This document shows positions 55,455 to 63,852 of a stretch of DNA of 64,000 nt, piece by piece. The notes below the pieces were generated by a model that saw only the letters and a program-made list of their open reading frames with translations, made no database searches and was not told the origin of the DNA. Both the position numbers and the translations under genes were made by a program. Every line of letters begins with the position of its first letter. Within the stretch, counting starts at the first letter, position 1. The stretch is from DASPPM01 sp052143835 (GTDB lineage Bacteria; Pseudomonadota; Alphaproteobacteria; JACZXZ01): contig JBKQRV010000104.1 of assembly GCA_052143835.1 (NCBI GenBank), positions 13,564 through 77,563 of the forward strand. Direction: 5' to 3'.

Positions 55455-56630
55455 TTACGTGGCGCAGTAGTCGATCAAGCGGCGGAGGAAGGCTTCGCAG
55501 GCCGCGACCTGCGTGCCGAGGATGTACTCGTTCGGTTGGTGCGCTTGGGCGATGTCGCCCGGCCCGCAGAGCACCGCCGGGATGCCGGCTTCCTGGAAGA
55601 GCCCCGCCTCCGAGCCGTAGCTGACGACCCCCGCCCTGTTCTCGCCGCTGAGGGCCAGCACGAGCGCCTCGGCGGCAGCACCATCGGGGGCGAGCGGCGG
55701 CACCGTGACCCGCACTTCCGTGGCAACGCCGCCCGCGGCCGTCTTGGCCTTGAGCGCCGGCGTCACGCGCGCGGCCGCGAATTCGCCCAAACGGCGGAGG
55801 ACCTCCTCGCCGTCCCCGCTTCCCGGAAGCGGGCGGCACTCCCACAGGAACGAGCATTCCTTGGGGATGATGTTGAGCGCCGTCCCGCCCGCGATGGTGC
55901 CGACGCTGATGGTGGTGCAGGGCGGGTCGAATTCCCCGTCGCTCGAGCCCGCTCGCGGCGCGCGGGCGGCGAATTCGGCGGCGAGCTCGGAGAGGAAGCG
56001 GATCAGCTCGGCGGCCGCCATGATGGCAGACGCCCCGCGGTGGGTGGCGCTCGAGTGCGCCTCGCGGCCGACGACGCGCGTCTCGCAGATGACGGCGCCC
56101 TTGTGCGCGTGCACCACCTTCATGAGGGTCGGCTCGCCCACGATGGCGAGGCGCGGGCGCCCCGTCGCCGCGCCGAGCCCGCTGATCAGGCGGCCGACGC
56201 CGAGGCAACCGACCTCCTCGTCGTAGGAGAGCGCCAAGTGTATGGGACTCTCGAGGCGGCGCTCCAGCATCTCCGGCACGAGCGCCAAGGCGGTCGCGAT
56301 GAAGCTCTTCATGTCGGCGGTGCCGCGCCCGTAGAGCCTGCCGTCGCACTCGGAAAGGACGAAGGGATCGCTCTCCCACGCCTGGCCTGCCGTCGGCACC
56401 ACGTCGGTATGGCCCGAGAGCACGATCCCATTCCCTCGCTCCGGCCCGATGGTGGCGAAGAGATTGGCCTTGGTCCCGTCGTCGTTCTTGGTCAGGCGCG
56501 AGGCGATGCCATGGCCGGCCAGGTATTCCGCCACGCTCTCGATGAGCGCCAGGTTCGACTTCTGGGAGGTGGTGTCGAAGGCGACCAGGTGCGCGATCAT
56601 CTCGACGGGAGTGAGCCTCTCGGGCGGCAT
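55455..56630 (-). CDS. argE: Acetylornithine deacetylase
   Basis: A 391-residue M20 zinc peptidase-fold enzyme: VLSGHTDVVPTAGQAWESDP (first zinc His-Asp), GRGTADMKSF, SYDEEVGCLGV (catalytic Glu-Glu), GEPTLMKVVHAHKG, and GSEAGLFQEAGIPAVLCGPG near the C terminus. It releases ornithine from N-acetylornithine, pairing with argD/argF at 49.6-51.8 kb. DapE is excluded by the GEPT and tail motifs, though M20 assignments carry some risk. Start is uncertain; no strong ribosome site. Confidence 0.88.
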   Translation of the reverse strand: MPPERLTPVEMIAHLVAFDTTSQKSNLALIESVAEYLAGHGIASRLTKNDDGTKANLFATIGPERGNGIVLSGHTDVVPTAGQAWESDPFVLSECDGRLYGRGTADMKSFIATALALVPEMLERRLESPIHLALSYDEEVGCLGVGRLISGLGAATGRPRLAIVGEPTLMKVVHAHKGAVICETRVVGREAHSSATHRGASAIMAAAELIRFLSELAAEFAARAPRAGSSDGEFDPPCTTISVGTIAGGTALNIIPKECSFLWECRPLPGSGDGEEVLRRLGEFAAARVTPALKAKTAAGGVATEVRVTVPPLAPDGAAAEALVLALSGENRAGVVSYGSEAGLFQEAGIPAVLCGPGDIAQAHQPNEYILGTQVAACEAFLRRLIDYCAT

Positions 56631-56652
56631 GCGAGGGTGCGGTTCTTGGCGC

Positions 56653-57285
56653 TCACATATCCGGCTGCGTCGTCGTGCGCGGATTGCCGATCATGGAGAG
56701 GAACTCGCGCCGCGTCGTGGGGTCGCTGCGGAACTGGCCGAGCATGCGGCTGGTCACCATGGTCACACCCGCCTTGTGGATGCCGCGCGTGGTCATGCAT
56801 TGGTGCGAGGCCTCGACGCACACCGCGACGCCCAGCGGCTCGAGCACCTCCTCGATCGTGTTGGCGATCTGCGCCGTGAGCTTTTCCTGGATCTGCAGGC
56901 GGCGGGAGTAGACCTCGACGAGGCGGGCGAGCTTGCTGATGCCGACCACGCGGTGGCGCGGCAGATAGGCGATATGCACCTTGCCGATGATGGGCGCCAG
57001 ATGGTGCTCGCAGTGGGACTCGAAGCGGATGTCGCGCAAGACCACCATCTCGTCGTAGCCGTCGGTCTCCTCGAAGGTGGCCTTGAGGAAGGTGTAGGGA
57101 TCCTCGTTATAGCCCGAGAACCACTCCTTGAAGGCGCGCGCCACGCGGGCCGGCGTCTCGCGCAGGCCCTCGCGGTCGGGGTTGTCGCCGGCCCAGGCGA
57201 TGAGCGTGCGCACCGCACCCTCCGCCTCGGCGCGGCCCGGCTCGCCGGCCTCCGCCACGGAGCTCGGGAATGTCACGGTTTTCAT
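56653..57285 (-). CDS. folE: GTP cyclohydrolase I
   Basis: A 210-residue GTP cyclohydrolase IA: WFSGYNEDPYTF, FESHCEHHLAPIIGKVHIAY (zinc Cys and His), LARLVEVYSRRLQIQEKLTAQIA, and SHQCMTTRGIHK with the second zinc Cys. It makes dihydroneopterin triphosphate for folate synthesis. The ATG at 57285 is given; a GTG two codons upstream (57291) sits at a better distance from AAGGAGG. It precedes argE on the same strand by 22 bp. Confidence 0.96.
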   Translation of the reverse strand: MKTVTFPSSVAEAGEPGRAEAEGAVRTLIAWAGDNPDREGLRETPARVARAFKEWFSGYNEDPYTFLKATFEETDGYDEMVVLRDIRFESHCEHHLAPIIGKVHIAYLPRHRVVGISKLARLVEVYSRRLQIQEKLTAQIANTIEEVLEPLGVAVCVEASHQCMTTRGIHKAGVTMVTSRMLGQFRSDPTTRREFLSMIGNPRTTTQPDM

Positions 57286-57462
57286 GGCCACGACGGCCTC
57301 CTTCTCAACGACGCTTCGGCATTCGAGGGAGCGATGGGACGTGAGCGGCACCCCGGCGCCGTGAATTTGAGCCTTTGTCCACGCAAGTCAAGCGGAAGCT
57401 TAGGCCCGTCGCCGTTCCCCATCGTGGCACTCCCCGTCAACCGAGTCTGCACCCCGCCCCGA

Positions 57463-57855
57463 TCAATTAATGCGGGCGGTGTGATAGGGGCTGTCGAGCG
57501 AGAAGGCGGGTACCACGATCTCGAAGCGCTCGCCGCGCTCGCTCTCCATCTCGTAACTGCCGCGCATGATGCCTGAGGGGGTCGGCAGCGGCGTGCCGCT
57601 GGTGTACTCGTAGGACTCGCCCGGGCGCAGAATCGGCTGCTCGCCGACCACGCCGGCGCCGCGCACCTCCTGCACCCGGCCGAAGCCGTCGGTGATGTGC
57701 CAATAGCGGTTGCGCAGCTGCACGGTCACGGCGCCCCGGTTCTCGATGCGGACGTGGTAGGCCCAGACGAAGTGGTTCTGCCCGGGGTTCGACTGGTCCT
57801 CGAGGAAGATGGGCTCGACCGTCACCTTGATCGAGCGCGTGGTCTCTTCATACAT
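57463..57855 (-). CDS. apaG: ApaG domain protein (Co2+/Mg2+ efflux-associated)
   Basis: A 130-residue ApaG: VTVEPIFLEDQSNPGQNHFVWAYHVRIEN, LRNRYWHITDGFG, EVRGAGVVGEQPILRPGESYEYTSGTPL and GIMRGSYEM. A β-sandwich linked genetically to Co2+ resistance and Mg2+ efflux; the biochemical role is unclear. GAGAGGA is placed six bases before the ATG. Confidence 0.95.
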   Translation of the reverse strand: MYEETTRSIKVTVEPIFLEDQSNPGQNHFVWAYHVRIENRGAVTVQLRNRYWHITDGFGRVQEVRGAGVVGEQPILRPGESYEYTSGTPLPTPSGIMRGSYEMESERGERFEIVVPAFSLDSPYHTARIN

Positions 57856-58215
57856 CGCGCTGTCCTCTCGGCCGGAGCCTCGGAAGGCGCCTTCAGCCGC
57901 CGGGGCACCGAGCGGCCTTCTTCGATTCTAGGGCGCCTTGCGGCTTTGTCCAGGCTTGGCGGCCCCGAGGGGACGCATCAAGCGCTATGGGCGCCACCCT
58001 CGGGCTAGGCGGCCGAATGGCGGCCGCGCGCCAATTTGCCTTGCCGCCAATGCCGAAGAGGCGCATCCTGCCGCGCGGAACACGGGTCATTCGGGGGATG
58101 TCGGTTTGACGACGTGAATGAGCCCGACGAGGAGAGGAATGCACGTGTCCTCCTTTCGTCTCGTCAGAAGCCATTGCTCCCCGTCTTGGCGACACCACCA
58201 AATGGGGCTTGCGCC
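57856..58215. other. Gene-free spacer
   Basis: A 360-bp spacer between divergent apaG and the FecR-like gene. No convincing gene, repeat or promoter. It includes an imperfect GGGGCTTGCGCC just before the FecR-like ATG. Confidence 0.4.
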
Positions 58216-58734
58216 ATGAAACGGATATTCTTTGGCAGCGTCATCGCTCTCGCAGGCCTTGCTTGCGCGGCCTCGCCGGCCGGCGCACAGGATGACAAGG
58301 CCGGCATCGCCGCCGCGGTCAATCCGCAGGCGACGGGCCAGCCGCCCAACGAGAAGACTCAGGTGCTGCACATCGGTCAGAACGTGATCCGCAACGAGCG
58401 GATCACCACGCAGAACGAGGGCCAGGTCCAGCTCCTCTTCGTCGACGGCTCGACGCTCACCTTGGGCCCGAACTCGGAAATCGTCATCGACGAGTTCGTG
58501 TACGACCCCAAGAAGCAAATCGGCAGCATGACCGCAACCGTAACCGCCGGCTTGCTTCGCTACGTCGGGGGCAAGGTCAGCAAGCAGAAGGGCGTCAATT
58601 TCTACACGCCCTCTGGCGTGGTCACGGTTCGCGGCGGCATCGCCCTCATCAACGTGACGAAGGGCGCGGGTGCGGCGCCGGGCAATGCCCAGACCACGCC
58701 GGCCGAGCCGGGCAAGGCCGGCCCGACGCAATAG
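58216..58734 (+). CDS. FecR-domain exported protein
   Basis: A 172-residue protein with signal peptide (KRIFFGSVIALAGLACAASPAGAQ) and a FecR-type β-domain: TQVLHIGQNVIRNERITTQN, QLLFVDGSTLTLGPNSEIVI, FVYDP and TPSGVVTVRGGIALIN. These stand-alone FecR proteins, unlike the membrane anti-sigma type, are exported; their ligand is unknown. The tail is low-complexity. No sigma factor gene is nearby. Confidence 0.82.
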   Translation: MKRIFFGSVIALAGLACAASPAGAQDDKAGIAAAVNPQATGQPPNEKTQVLHIGQNVIRNERITTQNEGQVQLLFVDGSTLTLGPNSEIVIDEFVYDPKKQIGSMTATVTAGLLRYVGGKVSKQKGVNFYTPSGVVTVRGGIALINVTKGAGAAPGNAQTTPAEPGKAGPTQ

Positions 58735-58794
58735 TCGACCCTCGCGGCAGCTCTGCCTGCGGCCGATCCCTCAAAGCCTCGCGGCTGACTTGAA

Positions 58795-58960
58795 CCAGGC
58801 GGGTAAGGCCCCGAACGAAGGCGGGCGATATGACGTCGCCCAGTGAGGGTCGGAGACCGACGACGGCCGTAACAGGGCCCAGTTCGCCCTTGCCAGCCGA
58901 AGGCCGGGAAGCCGGGTCGGAATATTCCCCTTAAGGAGGTTCACCCCTCCGGCTCCGCGC
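58795..58960 (+). ncRNA. Possible structured RNA (serial hairpins)
   Basis: Five closely spaced hairpins: GGGCGA/TCGCCC (58823-58841), GTCGG/CCGAC (58849-58861), AGGGC/GCCCT (58874-58890), CCGG/CCGG (58904-58915) and GGAGG/CCTCC (58935-58950). No coding frame matches the neighbourhood. It could be an RNA, the 3' leader of the FecR-like mRNA, or degenerate repeat. No known RNA family recognised, and no promoter or T-run is evident; this is a low-confidence call. Confidence 0.25.
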
Positions 58961-58990
58961 CTCGCACACGGCGCCTTGCCGGCATCCGGG

Positions 58991-59803
58991 CTACTTCGGC
59001 TGGAAAGTGTCGCTCGCCATCCTATCCCGTACCGCCTGATAGGCCTCGCTTCCGATGGTGACCTCGCCGCGAAAGGGATAGTCGAAGGCCACGATGAGCA
59101 CGATGACGAGGGCGAGCGACGCCGCGACGCCGGCGGTCATCGTCAGGTGCATCTTGAAGCTGTGCGGGCCGAAGAGATAGGTGAAGGCGACCGTGAGGAC
59201 GGCGCCGAAGAAGATGATCCACCAGACGACCTCGGGAATATGGCTCCCCGCCGCGAGCTGCCTTGCCCGGCGCGAACTCAAGAGAAAGTCGAGATCCTGC
59301 AGCAGCTTTCTGTGCATGTTCGATTCGCCTTGGGTTTTCGGCTCGAAATGCGCGACATCGACATTGAGGTCGTTGAGGACGATCCAACCTTTTTGGTAGA
59401 CCGACTTGCCCGTGTGCCCGGAATGCTGTGCCGGCCACTCCTCATCGATGACGAGCTCAACGTACTGGCTCAAGAACTTGCGATAACGGGCGCCGATTGC
59501 GTCCGGCACGCCTGCGGTATCGAGAAACATGTTGCCGACGGCATTGGCCTCGTTGTCCACCACATCGCCGGCCTTGGCGTAGGTCTCCCAGGTCGCGACC
59601 GCGATGAAGGCGAGCAGCACCGCATAAAGCACGCCAACGATCGCGATCGTGAAGCCCGCGACGTCGTTGTGACTGCGGCGCAGCTCCACGTCCACGAGGC
59701 GATGAACGGCGAAAAGCCCCGCGCAGGAAACCAGGACCGAGGCCGCCACGATCGCACTGCCGACCAGCCAAGTGGGGTCGTCGTAAATCCAGTCCGTGAG
59801 CAT
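58991..59803 (-). CDS. DUF4239-like membrane protein
   Basis: A 270-residue protein with two N-terminal helices (WLVGSAIVAASVLVSCAGLFAV; IAIVGVLYAVLLAFIAVATW), a ~100-residue soluble middle (VVDNEANAVGNMFLDT, IEEW-like) and two C-terminal helices (WWIIFFGAVLTVAFTYLFG; GVAASLALVIVLIVAFDYPF) ending in GEVTIGSEAYQAVRDRM. This is the DUF4239/bestrophin-like layout. Function unknown, possibly an ion channel. No functional partner adjacent. Confidence 0.78.
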   Translation of the reverse strand: MLTDWIYDDPTWLVGSAIVAASVLVSCAGLFAVHRLVDVELRRSHNDVAGFTIAIVGVLYAVLLAFIAVATWETYAKAGDVVDNEANAVGNMFLDTAGVPDAIGARYRKFLSQYVELVIDEEWPAQHSGHTGKSVYQKGWIVLNDLNVDVAHFEPKTQGESNMHRKLLQDLDFLLSSRRARQLAAGSHIPEVVWWIIFFGAVLTVAFTYLFGPHSFKMHLTMTAGVAASLALVIVLIVAFDYPFRGEVTIGSEAYQAVRDRMASDTFQPK

Positions 59804-60085
59804 GCTTCCCCCGACCTTCTCCGAAAAATAGGGCGCTCAACGCTCCGGCCGCTCAAATTGGCGGCCAAGCGAATATGGCTCGGGCGGACGGTACTTCCTA
59901 GAGCAAGTTCCGATTGCATAGGTGCCGCGCGTGCTCCGAGACGCGGTGCTTCGCACCGCTCCTCAGCATGAGGCAGGTTCATGATTGCACAAAGAACCTC
60001 CTCAGCCTGAGGAGCGCCCGAAGGGCGCGTCTCGAAGGCCGCGCCGATTCGATACAGCCGGAACTCACTCCAGCCGCCTTCAGCG
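59804..60085. repeat. Gene-free spacer with dispersed inverted repeat
   Basis: A bulky inverted repeat spans 59938-60033: GAGACGC, a hairpin, then GCTCCTCAGCATGAGG on the left; CTCAGCCTGAGGAGCGC, CCGAAGGGCG and GTCTC on the right. This type of palindrome occurs dispersed in related genomes. A CTAGAGCAAGTTCC sequence at 59898 resembles the left edge of the 39604 element. No gene. Confidence 0.55.
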
Positions 60086-61000
60086 TTAGAATTGGTAAAG
60101 TCGCGCCGGGTTGTCGACGAGGATCTTTTGGCGCGTCGCGGCATCGGGCGCCCATAGCGCGAGTCGGTTCAACAGCCGTCCGTCATCGATCTGAAAGAGC
60201 GGCGTCACGTCGGTCGCCTTGCGGCCCGGCGGCGTGGTCGAGTTGGGATGCGGCCAGTCGGTGCCCCAGACGATGCGATCCCGGTTTGCCGCGATCAATG
60301 CCTTGGCGAAGGGTGCTACATCGGGGTAGTCGGGCGCTTGGGTAGAGGCGCGGTAGGCTCCGGAGATCTTGACATAGGCCTTGCCCGCGCGGACCAGCTC
60401 GATCAAGTCGGCAAAGCCCGGCTGCTCGAGCCCGAGGGACGACTGGGTCCCGCCGAAATGATCGAATACGACCGGGACCGGCGACGCCAGCACCAGGTCC
60501 TTGATGCCCGAAATCACCGCGAGGCTCGTATACATCTGGACGTGCCAGTTGCGCTTTTTCGCACGGTCGACCGCGGCCGATAACCGCTGGCGGCCGAGCG
60601 CCGGATCGTCCGTGCCAACAGTCGCGAGATTGACACGGATGCCGCGCATGCCCGCCCGGCCCAAGGCATCAAGATCGCCGTCGCTCGTCTTGTCGTCGAT
60701 CACCGCGACGCCGCGCGCATCAGCACCTCGCGCCTTCATGCCGAAAAGAGTGGCGGAATTGTCGGTGCCGTACACGCTCGGCGTCACGATTACCACGCGC
60801 TTGATATGCAGCTTGCCATGGAGCGCCAGCATCTCCTCGGGCGAGGCCGTCTCGGGTGTATAGACACGCCCTGCGAAGAAGGGAAACTGCTTTGGGTCGC
60901 CGTGGATGTGCGTGTGGCAGTCGCACGCATTCGCCGGAACCGCGAAATTCACGGCTGTGGCGGGCTGCGAGGCTTTGGCGTAGCTTGCTTGGGTGCGCAT
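60086..61000 (-). CDS. Amidohydrolase family protein (2-pyrone-4,6-dicarboxylate hydrolase-like)
   Basis: A 304-residue TIM-barrel amidohydrolase: metal-binding DCHTHIHGDPKQFPF, FDHFGG and the C-terminal catalytic Asp in WGTDWPHPN. The overall layout resembles LigI-type hydrolases acting on lactones/dicarboxylates. The ATG at 61000 has GCAGGAG six bases upstream; a start at 61030 is less likely. No aromatic-ring pathway genes are adjacent, so the substrate is open. Confidence 0.86.
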   Translation of the reverse strand: MRTQASYAKASQPATAVNFAVPANACDCHTHIHGDPKQFPFFAGRVYTPETASPEEMLALHGKLHIKRVVIVTPSVYGTDNSATLFGMKARGADARGVAVIDDKTSDGDLDALGRAGMRGIRVNLATVGTDDPALGRQRLSAAVDRAKKRNWHVQMYTSLAVISGIKDLVLASPVPVVFDHFGGTQSSLGLEQPGFADLIELVRAGKAYVKISGAYRASTQAPDYPDVAPFAKALIAANRDRIVWGTDWPHPNSTTPPGRKATDVTPLFQIDDGRLLNRLALWAPDAATRQKILVDNPARLYQF

Positions 61001-61135
61001 TGTTGCTCCTGCGGTGATCGCTCCCATCACTGGAGCCCGTCGTGTCAGTATTTTTCCGCCTGGGAATTCCGGCTGATCCGAGCCACCGACCGCACGTTCT
61101 GCGAAAAACGGCGGCCTGCACGCCAGGGTTCTGCG

Positions 61136-61504
61136 CTATTTGGCCCGTTTGAACTGCAGGTTACCCTGTCCGCATCCTGCCTCGGCGGGCGGAATACTGC
61201 CTGTGAACGAGTCACCCGAAAACTTTCCCGTGAGCGGCCCCCTACCCAAATTACCGGAGAAAGTGCCGTCAGCCGCGACCGTGCCGGAAACCTGATACGT
61301 GCTGCGTAGGCCCTTGTAGACTCCTGTAAGCTTGTTATCGGTCACCGTGACGGGGAAGTCGCCTGTGCCGCATCTCGACATGCCCCAAGCGAGGTGCGCG
61401 TCCCATTGACCGTCATACGGGCCCGACGCCATCGCGGCGCCAGCCGTGAGCAATCCCGCAAATGCGATTGCGCCGAAAGCGCGATTCACGAATAACCGGC
61501 TCAT
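61136..61504 (-). CDS. Small exported protein of unknown function
   Basis: A 122-residue protein with signal peptide (NRAFGAIAFAGLLTAGAAMA) and a β-rich remainder of strand-length repeats (GDFPVTVTDNKLTGVY, STYQVSGTVAADGTFSGNLG, LTGKFSGDSFTGSI) with two Cys. A strong AAGGAGG precedes the ATG. The pattern resembles small lipocalin-like or β-barrel domains that bind lipophilic ligands, but no family is certain. Confidence 0.72.
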   Translation of the reverse strand: MSRLFVNRAFGAIAFAGLLTAGAAMASGPYDGQWDAHLAWGMSRCGTGDFPVTVTDNKLTGVYKGLRSTYQVSGTVAADGTFSGNLGRGPLTGKFSGDSFTGSIPPAEAGCGQGNLQFKRAK

Positions 61505-61725
61505 GCGCTGCCCTCCTTATGTGTCCTCAACAGGACGCGCCTCGGCTCCTTGTCTAGCACGGAGCAGGAAAGGCGAGCCGGCATGCCCCACGCACGTGCC
61601 GCGGCTGAGACTGCGCCCACTCTTCGGCGCTGGCAAGGGCGATGGGCCTGCGCGCTCCTTGCTGCCTAAGCCAAGCGGCGGCGAGCGTTCGGGGCGAGGC
61701 GCTTTCTCTAAGCCATTGATGATAC

Positions 61726-61812
61726 TGGTGCCCCCGGGGAGACTCGAACTCCCACGTCCTTGCAGACAACAGATTTTGAGTCTGCCGCGTCTACCGGTTC
61801 CGCCACAGGGGC
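61726..61812 (-). tRNA. tRNA-Leu (anticodon CAA)
   Basis: An 87-nt class II tRNA with CCA encoded (complement of 61726-61728). On the minus strand: acceptor GCCCCTG, anticodon loop CTCAAAA (CAA) with stem GCAGA/TCTGT, a variable arm typical of tRNA-Leu (TGTCTGCAAGGACG region) and T loop TTCGAGT. It decodes UUG. Confidence 0.96.
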
Positions 61813-62157
61813 GCCCACGCCTCGCGAACGAAGCGCGTCTGTCGCGGGCGCGATCATAGCCGAGGCGAGGCCGCGGTCAACCGGCTGGCGCTGCCGTGGC
61901 CCTGTCCTCATGTCGTCCGCCACGTGGGCGTAATGGACGCGGCGTCGGCGCTCGCTCACAGAGATGGGATTGTAGCACTCCCAAAAGCCGAGCCACGTCG
62001 CCATCGTTTCCGCCAGCCCTCCTGTGACATTCCTCAAGCCGACGCGAGCCTACGTGCGCCTGCGAGATTGCTCTCGCCGCCCTTGCCTGCTAAACCAGCG
62101 CCGCACAAAGAGAGGGCCGCGGCGCCGGAAGCTGCCGCCCGCCGCCACGGAGAGCGC
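61813..62157. other. Gene-free spacer
   Basis: A 345-bp spacer holding only the tRNA-Leu promoter (61853-61880). The upstream open frame of the VTT gene runs into it but is not protein-like. Confidence 0.4.
61853..61880 (-). promoter_or_regulatory. Putative promoter of tRNA-Leu
   Basis: On the minus strand TTGACC (61875-61880), 16-bp spacer, TATGAT (61853-61858), about 41 bp before the tRNA 5' end. Confidence 0.65.
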
Positions 62158-62736
62158 ATGCTGCAACGGCTTTACGACTGGACGATGGCGATCGCGCGCC
62201 ACCGCCATGCGCTCTGGGGCCTCGCCGCGGTCGCCTTCATCGAGAGCTCTTTCTTCCCCATTCCGCCCGACGTGCTGCTCATCCCGATGGTGCTGGCGCT
62301 GCCGCGGCGCGCCTTCTTCCTCGCCGCGGTGTGCACCGTCGCCTCCGTCACGGGCGGCTTTCTCGGCTACGCCATCGGCTATTTCGCCTTCGAGGCGATC
62401 GGCGTGCGCGTGCTCGAGTTCTACCATGTCATGGACAAGTACGAGGCGCTCAAGGCGTCCTACGCTGAGTGGGGCGCCTGGATCATCATCCTCAAGGGCA
62501 TGACGCCCATCCCCTACAAGCTCATCACCATCGCGAGCGGCGCGCTCAAGTTCAACCTCGCGACCTTCACCTTGGCCTCGCTCATCTCGCGCAGCCTGCG
62601 CTTCTTCCTCGTGGCGGCCCTGCTCTGGCGCTTCGGCGAGCCGATCCGCGTCTTCATCGAGCGGCGGCTCATGCTGGTGACGAGCGTCTTCGCCGCGGCA
62701 CTCGTCGGCGGCTTCCTCGTGCTGCGCTATCTCTAG
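62158..62736 (+). CDS. VTT-domain (DedA/YqaA-type) membrane protein
   Basis: A 192-residue membrane protein with about five hydrophobic segments: WGLAAVAFIESSFFPIPPDVLLIPMVLAL (E and P residues of the VTT re-entrant loop), GGFLGYAIGYF, GMTPIPYKLITIASGAL and SRSLRFFLVAALLWRFG. Family members act in lipid or membrane homeostasis, perhaps as scramblase-type transporters. GGAG precedes the ATG at 62158; the longer open frame upstream is rejected. It is followed by dsbB after 10 bp. Confidence 0.9.
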   Translation: MLQRLYDWTMAIARHRHALWGLAAVAFIESSFFPIPPDVLLIPMVLALPRRAFFLAAVCTVASVTGGFLGYAIGYFAFEAIGVRVLEFYHVMDKYEALKASYAEWGAWIIILKGMTPIPYKLITIASGALKFNLATFTLASLISRSLRFFLVAALLWRFGEPIRVFIERRLMLVTSVFAAALVGGFLVLRYL

Positions 62737-62746
62737 GAGCGCTCCC

Positions 62747-63280
62747 TTGCACGCGACCGCCCTTGAGCCCCTCCTCGATCGCTTGGCCTCTGGCCGCTAC
62801 GCGCCCGCGGCCCTCATCCTCGCCGCCTCGGTCGCCACCTTGGGCGGCGCCTTCCTCTTCCAATATGTGGGCGGGCTCGCCCCTTGCATCCTGTGCATCT
62901 ACGAGCGCTATCCCCACGGCATCGCGATCGCGCTTGCACTCCTCGCCCTCTGCCTCGGCGACGGCCGCGCGCGGGGAGCAGCACTCCTGCTTTGCGCGCT
63001 CGCCTTCGCGGTCGACGCCGGCATCAGCGCCTTCCACGTCGGCGTCGAGCAGCATTGGTGGGAAGGCACGGCCGCCTGCACCGGGAGCGTCGTCTCGAAG
63101 GCGGCGGGCTCGCTCGAGGCCCTGCGCCAGCAGATCATGAGCGCCCCCGTGGCGCGCTGCGACCGCATCCCCTGGCAGCTGTTCGGCATCTCGCTCGCCG
63201 GCTACAATCTCCTGATCACGCTCGCCCTCGCCGTCTTCTCGTTTCATGCGGCGCGGCGGGCAATGCGGCGAGGGCAATGA
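62747..63280 (+). CDS. dsbB: Disulfide bond formation protein B
   Basis: A 177-residue four-helix membrane protein with TTG start at 62747 and AGGAGC eight bases before it. The quinone-coupled Cys pair is LAPCILCIYERYPHG; the second pair lies in the periplasmic loop (AACTGSV ... VARCDRIPW). It reoxidises DsbA by passing electrons to ubiquinone. The 3' end overlaps coq7 by four bases (ATGA), so an electron-acceptor-dependent oxidase and a quinone hydroxylase are co-translated. Confidence 0.92.
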   Translation: MHATALEPLLDRLASGRYAPAALILAASVATLGGAFLFQYVGGLAPCILCIYERYPHGIAIALALLALCLGDGRARGAALLLCALAFAVDAGISAFHVGVEQHWWEGTAACTGSVVSKAAGSLEALRQQIMSAPVARCDRIPWQLFGISLAGYNLLITLALAVFSFHAARRAMRRGQ

Positions 63281-63852
63281 TGACCCGGCAGAGTTCGCAT
63301 CCTAGGCGCACGGCCGAGCGGCGCCGGCCGGGCGATCCCGACCGCGAGGAGCTCGTCAAGCGCATTATCCGCGTCGACCAGGCGGGCGAGTACGGCGCCA
63401 AGCGCATCTACGCGGGGCAGCTCGCCGTGCTCGGCCGCAGCTCAGGCGCCGGCGTCATCCGCAAGATGGCGGAGCAGGAGGACCGCCACCTCGCCGCCTT
63501 CGACCAGCTCATCGTCGAGCGCCGCGTGCGCCCGACCGCGCTGCAGCCGCTCTGGTACGTGACCGGCTTCGCGCTCGGGGCGGCGACGGCCCTCCTCGGC
63601 GAGCGCGCCGCCATGGCCTGCACGGTCGCGGTCGAGGAGGTGATCGACGAGCATTACGCGCGCCAGGCGACGGCGCTGGGCGACGACGAGGCCGAACTGC
63701 GCGAGCGGATCGAGGAGTTCCGCGCGCACGAGATGGAGCACAAGGAGACGGCGCTTGCCCATGGCGCCGAGGCGGCACCCGCCTATCCGCTCTTGCGCGG
63801 CGCCATCAAGGCGGCCTCGCGCGTCGCCATCTGGCTCTCGACGCGCATCTGA
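63277..63852 (+). CDS. coq7: Demethoxyubiquinone hydroxylase (Coq7)
   Basis: A 191-residue diiron enzyme: DQAGEYGAKRIYAGQLA (Glu), MAEQEDRHLAAFD (ExxH), VEEVIDEHYARQ (Glu) and HEMEHKETAL (ExxH). It hydroxylates demethoxyubiquinone in ubiquinone biosynthesis. The ATG at 63277 overlaps the dsbB stop; a second ATG follows immediately. An N-terminal stretch (TRQSSHPRRTAERRRPGDPD) is basic and poorly conserved. Confidence 0.94.
   Translation: MMTRQSSHPRRTAERRRPGDPDREELVKRIIRVDQAGEYGAKRIYAGQLAVLGRSSGAGVIRKMAEQEDRHLAAFDQLIVERRVRPTALQPLWYVTGFALGAATALLGERAAMACTVAVEEVIDEHYARQATALGDDEAELRERIEEFRAHEMEHKETALAHGAEAAPAYPLLRGAIKAASRVAIWLSTRI

Noticed and set aside
57893..58201. 102-residue minus-strand frame in the apaG-fecR spacer
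   Set aside because: Arg/Pro/Ser-rich product without domain or ribosome site.
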